Below, piece by piece: positions 6,003 to 11,311 of a stretch of 11,311 nt of DNA. Position 1 is the stretch's first letter. Each line of letters begins with the position of its first letter. Origin of the DNA: JBGFRR01 sp041695045 (GTDB taxonomy: Bacteria; Bacteroidota; Ignavibacteria; UBA10030). The DNA is taken from NCBI GenBank assembly GCA_041695045.1, contig JBGFRR010000109.1, positions 1-11,311 on the forward strand, given 5' to 3'. The notes below the pieces were generated by a model, which saw only the letters and a program-made list of their open reading frames with translations, was not told the origin of the DNA and did not search any database. A program made the position numbers and the translations under genes.

Positions 6003-8486
6003 ATGAAACGCGTCGTCAAAACCTTTTTTCTGCTGCTCTTCACTTCGGTTCTTGTTGCTCAAGAACGAGGCTCCATTCAAGGTTCCGTTATAGACGCCGG
6101 TACCGGAAAACCGTTAGCCGGCGCCAACATCGTCATTCACGAAACGGGGCAGGGAACAAGCTCGGATGCGCAGGGGGTGTTTGTCCTCACAGAACTTTTT
6201 CCCGGAACGTATACACTCACCGTTCGCTACGTCGGCTATATACCAGCGACTCAGCGCGTCGACGCCCGTGCCGGAACACAAACATCGATCACCATTTCTC
6301 TTTCGCCCGCCGTCATTCCCCTTCCGCAAGTGCTTGTGACGGCAACAATCGCCCGTGAGCGCGAAACGCCGGCGACGTTCTCCAATATGGACAGAGAACA
6401 CCTGCGCCACTTTTCTGTTGCCCACGATCCCCCGGCGGTCTTTGCCGAGCTTCCTTCCATCGTCAGCTATTCGTGGGAGGGAAACGATATCGGCTACAGC
6501 TTTCTCAACATCCGCGGATTCGACCAGCACCGTATCGCCGTTATGGTGAACGGCATTCCGCAAAATGATCCGGAGGATCACAACGTCTTCTGGATCGATA
6601 TGCCGGATCTGCTTGCCTATACCGACAATGTGCAGGTGCAGCGCGGTGCAGGAAGCGCATTCTATGGTCCGCCTGCTATCGGTGGGTCGATCAACATTGT
6701 CACAACGCCCGTAGGAGCAAAGCCGCGGGTTTCTCTTTCCTCCTCGTTCGGTTTTCAGGAATACGGCGACAGAAACGAGACCGTTCTCAACACGCGCCGA
6801 TATTCTCTTTCAGTCTATTCGGGCTTGATCGATCATCGCTATCAGATGTTCGGAAATCTTTCAACCATCCGAAGTTCAGGCTATCGCCACTTCTCCTGGA
6901 CCGATTTGCGGAGCTACTTTCTCGGCGTTGCGCGCTACGATGAGACAATGACCACGCGTGTGCATCTGTTCGGCGGACCGTTAGATCACGGACTCGCCTA
7001 CTACGGAATCCCAAAATTCTACAACAACAAACAACAACGCCGGACGAACTACAATTTTTTCCTTGTCGATCCCGCCGGCTCATCTTTGATCTTCGCTTCC
7101 CAACGCAAGGAATTAGAGCGAGGAACATTTTTCCAGCCGCACTACGAACTGCTGCACGAATGGAAACTCAACCCATCCCTCATGCTTCACAACACGATGT
7201 TCTATATTCAGGGTGACGGCGCGTTCGACTACGATGGTGATTGGGTCTGGTTTGATCCGAACGCCACTGAATGGATGCGACGCTACGTCGGCTACGATTC
7301 GACACAAACGCCCTCGCTCCTGTTGCGCGGATCTGTCGGAAACAAACAGTGGGGATGGTTGCCGCGTGTTGAATGGGATCACCAAAATGGCAAGCTCACC
7401 ATCGGCGGTGAACTGCGCATTCATCGCTCGCTGCGCTGGGGGTCGATCGCGTTTGCAACACTCTATCCTACCAACGTCACACCCGACTTCCGGTTCTATC
7501 AGTACAACGGCGAAAAGGATATGATCTCGCTGTATGCCAATGAACTCTATCACCTCACTCCCACCACAACAGTGATGGCAAATCTTCAGCTTGCCTACAA
7601 TCGGTACGGGATCAAAAACGAAAAATTCCTGGGCACGGCGTTCGACGTGCCGTACCTGTTTGTCAACCCGAGGGTGGGGATCAACCATAATTTCTCTGAA
7701 CGGACGAACGCGTATCTTTCCCTCGGTTATACATCGCGACAACCACGACTCTTTCACCTCTACAATGGGGAACAATCGTGGATCGGTTCAAAGCCCGAGT
7801 TCGAAGCCACGTTGGTCAACGGAACGGCGCGGTACAACTTCGAGAAGCCGCTCGCGAAACCTGAGCGATTGCTCGATCTCGAGGTCGGAGGGGGCTACCA
7901 GACTTCTCGGTACAAACTCTCTGCCCATTTGTATTGGATGGAATTTTTCGATGAGATCATCAAAAGCGGCCAGATCGACATTTTCGGTCGGCCGGTAACA
8001 GGTAATGCAGAACGAACACGCCATATCGGTCTGGAACTGGTGGGTCGCGTTCAACCGTTGAGCAACCTCAGCATCGACGGCAACGTCACCATCTCACACA
8101 ACAAGCTGGTGGAGTATAAAGAATTCGACCCCACGGTAGGAGGGTTTGTCTCCTTGAACGGAAATCCCATTGCGGGTTTCCCTGACCTTCTCGCCAATGC
8201 ACGTGTCACCTACACCGGTAAGAACGTTCTGATTTCACTCTGGGGGCGCTACGTGAGCGCCATCTACACCGATAACAGAAAGCTCGCTCATCGCCGAACC
8301 GATCCGTACACAGTATTCGATCTTGATGCTTCGTACGATCTTCCGTTTGGATCGTTTGCGACGGTTACGCTCAAAGGAAAAATCAGGAATCTCTTCAATA
8401 CGTTGTATCTCGCCGGAGGGGATGGAGATCAATTCTTCCCCGGGGCTGAGCGGAATTATTTCATTACATTGACGTTTGATTTTTGA
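6003..8486 (+). CDS. TonB-dependent outer-membrane receptor, predicted thiamin transporter
   Basis: This is an 827-residue outer-membrane receptor expected to import a ligand with energy from TonB-ExbBD. A signal peptide (1-19, cleavage near VLVA|QE) leads into a carboxypeptidase-regulatory-like beta domain (about 23-102). A possible TonB box follows (VLVTAT, 110-115). The plug domain (about 118-235) contains IRGFDQHRIAVMVNGIP (170-186) and VQRGAGSAFYG (212-222). The remaining residues form the beta-barrel, ending in the aromatic terminus ITLTFDF typical of BamA-inserted barrels. It is the first gene after the TPP riboswitch and is followed by thiamin genes. That context, known for predicted thiamin receptors in Bacteroidota, points to thiamin, its phosphates or the HMP moiety as substrate. 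The substrate assignment is inferred from regulation only. The start is supported by AGGAGG. Confidence 0.93.
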   Translation: MKRVVKTFFLLLFTSVLVAQERGSIQGSVIDAGTGKPLAGANIVIHETGQGTSSDAQGVFVLTELFPGTYTLTVRYVGYIPATQRVDARAGTQTSITISLSPAVIPLPQVLVTATIARERETPATFSNMDREHLRHFSVAHDPPAVFAELPSIVSYSWEGNDIGYSFLNIRGFDQHRIAVMVNGIPQNDPEDHNVFWIDMPDLLAYTDNVQVQRGAGSAFYGPPAIGGSINIVTTPVGAKPRVSLSSSFGFQEYGDRNETVLNTRRYSLSVYSGLIDHRYQMFGNLSTIRSSGYRHFSWTDLRSYFLGVARYDETMTTRVHLFGGPLDHGLAYYGIPKFYNNKQQRRTNYNFFLVDPAGSSLIFASQRKELERGTFFQPHYELLHEWKLNPSLMLHNTMFYIQGDGAFDYDGDWVWFDPNATEWMRRYVGYDSTQTPSLLLRGSVGNKQWGWLPRVEWDHQNGKLTIGGELRIHRSLRWGSIAFATLYPTNVTPDFRFYQYNGEKDMISLYANELYHLTPTTTVMANLQLAYNRYGIKNEKFLGTAFDVPYLFVNPRVGINHNFSERTNAYLSLGYTSRQPRLFHLYNGEQSWIGSKPEFEATLVNGTARYNFEKPLAKPERLLDLEVGGGYQTSRYKLSAHLYWMEFFDEIIKSGQIDIFGRPVTGNAERTRHIGLELVGRVQPLSNLSIDGNVTISHNKLVEYKEFDPTVGGFVSLNGNPIAGFPDLLANARVTYTGKNVLISLWGRYVSAIYTDNRKLAHRRTDPYTVFDLDASYDLPFGSFATVTLKGKIRNLFNTLYLAGGDGDQFFPGAERNYFITLTFDF

Positions 8487-8494
8487 AAGCGCAA

Positions 8495-8523
8495 TGTAGG
8501 TCGGGATGTCATCCCGACCTACA
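8495..8523. repeat. GTAG-footed REP-like palindrome
   Basis: Perfect 13-bp arms TGTAGGTCGGGAT (8495-8507) and ATCCCGACCTACA (8511-8523) enclose the loop GTC. The foot carries GTAG, the tetranucleotide recognised at REP hairpins by REP-associated tyrosine transposases. It sits 9 bp after the receptor stop and upstream of the methyltransferase RBS. There is no U-tract, so it is not a standard terminator. In the mRNA it may act as a stability or processing hairpin. Confidence 0.82.
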
Positions 8524-8536
8524 CCGGATTCTTGAG

Positions 8537-8544
8537 AAAGGAGG
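8537..8544 (+). promoter_or_regulatory. Strong RBS that fixes the methyltransferase start
   Basis: AAAGGAGG ends 7 nt before ATG 8552. This favours that start over an in-frame extension beginning at ATG 8483. The extension would overlap the receptor gene's stop and would translate the palindrome at 8495-8523. Confidence 0.88.
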
Positions 8545-8551
8545 CCTTCCA

Positions 8552-9286
8552 ATGACACATCAAACCATTGAACCCTTCCGAGGCAGCACGGCGCTCGTCG
8601 TACGAGACGAGGTGAAAAAGTACTGGTTCTTCAACCCGGAGCTTGCCGAAGTGTATGAAACCTTCTACGAGGGGAAGTACAAAGAAACCGACATCCTGGA
8701 AAAAGAAGCTCTTTCAGCAATGCTGAAGCATTTTCCCGACGCCAAACGGATTTTGGATGTCGGTTGCGGAACGGGGCACTTCACACGCTGGTATGTAGAG
8801 TTGGGATATGATACGGTCGGACTCGATATCTCGCCGATTATGCTCAACGTTGCCATTCGTCTGTGGGATGGTCCGTTCTACAACGCGCCCGCCGAAAAAC
8901 TTCCGTTCGACGATCAGTCGTTCGACGTCATCAGCTATGTCACGTGCACGGAGTATATGCCGGACCTTCGACCGGTACTCAAGCAGGCGCGTCGCGTTGG
9001 CCGGCAGGGAGTCATCATCGGTCTGATGAACAAGTGGAGCTTCCCGACGCTTCGACGCAAGATTCAGGTCTGGCTCGGAAAAAATCCGTACTATACGACT
9101 GCAACGTTCCGGTCGCCCGGAGAGATTCGGAGGCTGTGCGTGGAACTCTTCGGCGAGGACGGATTTGCGTTCGATTGGATCGGCACGGCATTCCCGAAGT
9201 GGCTCGGTTGGCGGTTAGCGAAGAAACCGCTCGCGTCATTCGTTGCGCTTGCGATCACGTTTCAGGAAAGGCCGAAACACGACTAA
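8552..9286 (+). CDS. Class I SAM-dependent methyltransferase
   Basis: The product is a 244-residue soluble methyltransferase of the Rossmann-like class I fold. Motif I is LDVGCGTGHF (68-77). The acidic residue ending strand 2 lies in GLDIS (D92), and the post-motif segment LPFDDQSFDVI (117-127) is the usual UbiE/methyltransferase-11 signature. The first 60 residues form a helical cap with aromatic residues (YWFFNPELAEVYETFYEG). The C-terminal part (about 160-244) has no recognisable substrate motif. The substrate is unknown. It is the second gene of the TPP-controlled operon, 65 bp after the receptor with the palindrome between them, so a link to thiamin or a thiamin analogue is possible but unproven. 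The start was chosen from the AAAGGAGG site. Confidence 0.9.
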   Translation: MTHQTIEPFRGSTALVVRDEVKKYWFFNPELAEVYETFYEGKYKETDILEKEALSAMLKHFPDAKRILDVGCGTGHFTRWYVELGYDTVGLDISPIMLNVAIRLWDGPFYNAPAEKLPFDDQSFDVISYVTCTEYMPDLRPVLKQARRVGRQGVIIGLMNKWSFPTLRRKIQVWLGKNPYYTTATFRSPGEIRRLCVELFGEDGFAFDWIGTAFPKWLGWRLAKKPLASFVALAITFQERPKHD

Positions 9287-9330
9287 GCTCCTGTGAAACA
9301 GCAGTACCAACCCCATTACCCGACTGTGAT

Positions 9331-9384
9331 CCAGACGCGGAGCGTCTCGGCCGTCCGTTCCGACGGCTGACCGTCGGAACGAGT
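9331..9384. repeat. Double-hairpin REP-like element
   Basis: Two hairpins lie in tandem in the gap after the methyltransferase. The first has arms AGACGC and GCGTCT (9333-9338, 9342-9347) around GGA. The second has perfect 11-bp arms CGTTCCGACGG (9356-9366) and CCGTCGGAACG (9371-9381) around CTGA. From memory, not from a search, this layout (a short GACGCGGAGCGTC-type hairpin followed by a longer one ending GGAACGAG) matches a dispersed intergenic repeat seen in several bacterial phyla. No U-tract follows. Confidence 0.78.
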
Positions 9385-9404
9385 CAAACAATCTCAACGA
9401 ACCA

Positions 9405-10466
9405 ATGGCAGAATTCCCTCAGTTCGGAAAAATCGGAAGACAATTCTTTGACGAGGTTATTTATCCGAGACTTGGAGCCAGACGATCCGAGGTTCTCGTC
9501 GGCCCAAAACACGGCTGCGACAACGCGGTCATAGAGCTGAACGACGAACAGGTTCTGATCGTTATGACAGATCCGCTCTCGATTATTCCGGCGCTGGGAC
9601 TGCAAGACTCCGCCTGGTTGACGGTGCATTTGCTCGCTTCGGACCTTGCGACGAGCGGCGTGGCACCCCAATTTGCGGTGTTCGATTTTAACCTTCCACC
9701 GGAGATCAGCGCAAAGGAATTCGAAGAATACATCACGGCCATCCACAGCGAGTGCGAGCAGTTAGGCATTGCGATTGTTGCCGGGCATACGGGAAAATTC
9801 TTCGGCTGCAACTACACCATTGTGGGGGGCGGTATGATGATGGCGATTGGCGATCGAGGCACGTATCTCGCGCCAACGATGGCACAACCGGGAGACCGTG
9901 TTGTTATCACGAAGGGTCTCGCCGTAGCCACCACCGGAATTTTCGCGCGTGTGTTTCCCGAGACAATTCGAACGTCGTGCGGTGAAGAGATGTACCAGCG
10001 TGCGCTCTCCTATTTCAGAAAATTCTCCGTTGTGGAAGATGCGTTGACCGCCGCCTCGGTTGGCGTGAGACGAAACGGCGTCACTGCAATGCACGATGCT
10101 ACCGAAGGAGGATTGTTCGGTGCACTGACGGAAATGGCAGCAACCGCGGAATGCGGGTTCATCATTCAGCGAGACGCGATCCCCATTCCAGAGGAAGTCC
10201 GAAAGGTGTGCGAGTTGTTCCAAATCGATCCATTTATTGCGTTAAGTGAGGGAACGTTGGTATTGACGGTCGTGCCGGAGAAAGTAAAAACAGTTATCGA
10301 CGCACTGGCATCGAAACAGATTCCGGCCTACGAAATCGGCGCGGTAATCCCCGCCTCCGAAGGTTTGTGGATGGAAGATGGAACTGAAAAAAAACCGATT
10401 ATCTTTGACGGCATCGATCCCTACTGGGCTACCTTTGCAAAGGCGATGCAAGCAGGGTGGAAGTAA
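9405..10466 (+). CDS. AIR synthase-like protein (HypE/ThiL superfamily) in the thiamin operon
   Basis: The product is a 353-residue member of the PurM/AIR-synthase superfamily, whose members bind ATP and phosphorylate or dehydrate a bound substrate. The N-terminal ATP-binding half shows HGCDNAVIELND (36-47), MTDPLSIIPALG (54-65), LLASDLATSGVAP (76-88) and GHTG (127-130). The C-terminal half shows GDRVVITKGLA (163-173), MHDATEGGLFGALTEMA (229-245) and ALSEGTLVLTV (279-289). These resemble HypE most. The C-terminal cysteine motif that HypE needs for cyanide-ligand synthesis is absent, no hydrogenase genes are nearby, and SelD's Cys/Sec is missing. The TPP-regulated context suggests a thiamin-monophosphate-kinase-like or other kinase role, comparable with ThiL, which is in the same superfamily. 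The exact reaction is unknown. No strong RBS is seen before the ATG, and the preceding 118-bp gap carries the double hairpin. Confidence 0.85.
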   Translation: MAEFPQFGKIGRQFFDEVIYPRLGARRSEVLVGPKHGCDNAVIELNDEQVLIVMTDPLSIIPALGLQDSAWLTVHLLASDLATSGVAPQFAVFDFNLPPEISAKEFEEYITAIHSECEQLGIAIVAGHTGKFFGCNYTIVGGGMMMAIGDRGTYLAPTMAQPGDRVVITKGLAVATTGIFARVFPETIRTSCGEEMYQRALSYFRKFSVVEDALTAASVGVRRNGVTAMHDATEGGLFGALTEMAATAECGFIIQRDAIPIPEEVRKVCELFQIDPFIALSEGTLVLTVVPEKVKTVIDALASKQIPAYEIGAVIPASEGLWMEDGTEKKPIIFDGIDPYWATFAKAMQAGWK

Positions 10467-10469
10467 CTG

Positions 10470-10593
10470 TAGAGGCTGTCCAAAATGTAGGGCGAGAAGC
10501 CTTCTCGCCCACATTGGTGTTGCGAAAACTGTCTAAATTCCCCAAATCTCGAACTCGCACATCACGCCAATTGAACTTTTTGGACAGCCTCTA
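10470..10593. mobile_element. MITE-like element with 16-bp terminal inverted repeats
   Basis: TAGAGGCTGTCCAAAA (10470-10485) and its exact inverted complement TTTTGGACAGCCTCTA (10578-10593) bound a 124-bp non-coding segment. If the outermost TA on each side is read as a duplicated target, the core is 10472-10591 with TA flanks, as produced by IS630/mariner-type transposases. Weaker subterminal complementarity (ATTGGTGT-TGCGA against AATTGGCGTGATGTGCGA in the inverted arm) suggests that the element was originally a long hairpin. GAGGCTGTCC-type ends also occur on some insertion sequences. No transposase is encoded here. It fills the gap between the AIR-synthase-like gene and thiE. Confidence 0.75.
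10486..10513. repeat. GTAG-footed REP-like palindrome nested in the MITE-like element
   Basis: Arms GGGCGAGAAG (10490-10499) and CTTCTCGCCC (10501-10510) are perfect complements around a single C. TGT and ACA pair outside them when A10489 is bulged. The foot again carries GTAG. It interrupts the left arm of the surrounding element just inside its terminal repeat, where the right arm has only about 5-6 nt. Confidence 0.75.
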
Positions 10594-10623
10594 TTAGATA
10601 CACAATCATACCTCAAAAGAACA

Positions 10624-11265
10624 ATGAAGAACCTTCGTGGACTCTATCTCGTCGTCGACACAACAATCCCTGAGGAAAAGCTTTTCCCCGTAGTTGAGCA
10701 AGCGCTCGAAGGAGGCGTCGACATCCTCCAACTCTGGGGAACGTGGAATGATCGGGACGAAGCACTCCGATTGGGCAGACAGATCCATTCGCTTGCGCGG
10801 AAACACGAAGCGACACTCCTCATCGCGGATGACGTCGATCTCTGTGGTACGCTCAACGCCGAGGGGGTGCATTTCGACGGCTACGCACTTCCCAATCGAC
10901 TCCCCGGAGATGTGAAAAAAGAGATCGGCACCGACAAAATCATCGGTTTGACGTGCGGTAACAACAAAGAAAAATGGCTCTGGGCTGAAGAGAATGGCGC
11001 AGATTACATCTCATTCTGCTCGATGTTCCCTTCTTCCAGCGTGGATCGTTGTGAGATTGTTCCATTGGAGATGATTCGTGAGGCCAAACGATCTCTGAGC
11101 ATTCCGGTCTTTGCCTCGGGCGGAATTACGTTCGAGAATATCGATCGGGTGCTCGAAGCCGGCGCGGACGGTATTGCCGTCGTATCCGCGATTCTCAAAG
11201 CCTCTGACCCGCGCACAACAGCACAACAATTCAAACAGAGAATAGAAGCGCATCACAGTGCGTAA
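10624..11265 (+). CDS. thiE: ThiE-family protein (thiamin phosphate synthase fold), atypical active site
   Basis: This is a 213-residue TIM-barrel protein of the ThiE/TenI family. ThiE joins HMP pyrophosphate and thiazole phosphate to make thiamin monophosphate. Family landmarks are present: LYLVVD (7-12), ALEGGVDILQL (27-37), LIADDVDL (66-73), AEGVHF (79-84), GADYISFCSMFPSS (125-138), PVFASGGI (161-168) and AGADGIAVVSAI (179-190). The last two form the phosphate-binding loops. The usual substrate residues deviate. QLRxK reads QLWGT, the Asn of NDD/NDR reads Ala, GQxD reads DGYA, and the Lys of the PTxTK loop is absent. The phosphate site thus looks intact while the pyrophosphate/Mg site does not. 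It could be a divergent synthase or a paralogue with another role. The next gene overlaps its stop by 8 bp. Confidence 0.85.
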   Translation: MKNLRGLYLVVDTTIPEEKLFPVVEQALEGGVDILQLWGTWNDRDEALRLGRQIHSLARKHEATLLIADDVDLCGTLNAEGVHFDGYALPNRLPGDVKKEIGTDKIIGLTCGNNKEKWLWAEENGADYISFCSMFPSSSVDRCEIVPLEMIREAKRSLSIPVFASGGITFENIDRVLEAGADGIAVVSAILKASDPRTTAQQFKQRIEAHHSA

Positions 11266-11311
11266 ACAAGCCCTGATACTCGCCAACGGCCATCCGCCGC
11301 GCAAGAGCCTT
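11258..11311 (+). CDS. thiN: Thiamin pyrophosphokinase, N-terminal fragment cut by the window end
   Basis: A GTG at 11258, overlapping the thiE stop by 8 bp, opens a frame that stays open to the end of the window (18 codons, MRKQALILANGHPPRKSL). The ALILANGxxP pattern is the N-terminal strand and loop of bacterial thiamin pyrophosphokinases, which convert thiamin plus ATP to TPP. The overlap indicates translational coupling with thiE, and the operon context makes this assignment reasonable. Only 18 residues are visible, so it remains a prediction. Confidence 0.6.
   Translation, partial: MRKQALILANGHPPRKSL

Noticed and set aside
5661..6080. Minus-strand frame of 139 codons over the thiamin leader
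   Set aside because: It lies opposite the promoter, TPP aptamer, terminator and receptor start, which explain the sequence fully.
8495..8523. Rho-independent terminator after the receptor gene
   Set aside because: The hairpin is strong but no U-tract follows, and the next gene starts within 30 nt with a good RBS in an apparent operon.
8483..8551. Longer methyltransferase start at ATG 8483
   Set aside because: It would overlap the receptor stop and translate the palindrome, whereas ATG 8552 has a strong, well-spaced AAAGGAGG.
9405..10466. Annotation as HypE or SelD
   Set aside because: The C-terminal cysteine tail of HypE and the catalytic Cys/Sec of SelD are absent, and no hydrogenase or selenium genes are nearby, so only the superfamily is stated.

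Overview
The window reads as a bacterial chromosome segment from a didermic, moderately GC-rich organism. A TonB-dependent receptor with an N-terminal carboxypeptidase-regulatory-like domain, an outer-membrane thiamin-type receptor under a TPP riboswitch, and good sigma70-type promoters together suggest the Bacteroidota/Chlorobiota (FCB) lineage. An Ignavibacteria- or Chlorobi-like member fits better than a classical Bacteroides. This placement is inference, because no phylogenetic marker was searched.

Left end (1-260): an initiator tRNA-Met on the minus strand. Immediately upstream of it lies a second, broken copy of the same tRNA. That copy carries a 24-bp palindrome in place of 6 bp of the D-loop and has lost its T-arm half. 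A minus-strand promoter (TTGACT, 17 bp, TATATT) lies just upstream of the broken copy, so the broken copy is transcribed first.

Housekeeping block (262-5552): a DinG/YoaA-type Fe-S helicase gene on the plus strand converges, with a 5-bp gap, on a three-gene minus-strand cluster. In transcription order the cluster is an unrecognised 407-residue protein, the ribosome-assembly GTPase Obg, and a Tat-exported metallo-beta-lactamase-fold hydrolase of the NAPE-PLD/UlaG type. A minus-strand promoter lies upstream of the cluster at 5673-5701.

Thiamin block (5758-11311, plus strand): a promoter (TTGACA, 17 bp, TATATT), a TPP riboswitch and an intrinsic terminator form a transcriptional attenuator. The 3' strand of aptamer helix P1 and the 5' arm of the terminator can pair with each other, which gives an explicit switching model. 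Downstream are a TonB-dependent receptor (predicted thiamin or thiamin-precursor uptake), a SAM methyltransferase, an AIR-synthase/HypE/ThiL-superfamily protein, a ThiE-family protein that lacks most of the usual catalytic residues, and the first 18 codons of a probable thiamin pyrophosphokinase cut by the window end. The set looks like a thiamin uptake and salvage operon with two members of uncertain reaction.

Each of the three sizeable intergenic gaps in the thiamin operon holds a different palindromic element. These are a GTAG-footed hairpin, a double hairpin, and a MITE-like element with 16-bp terminal inverted repeats that has another GTAG-footed hairpin lodged in one arm. With the hairpin inside the broken tRNA, the window shows at least four REP/MITE-like insertions in about 11 kb. 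The most interesting observations are the interrupted tRNA, the attenuator logic, the two enigmatic thiamin-operon proteins, and this density of palindromes.
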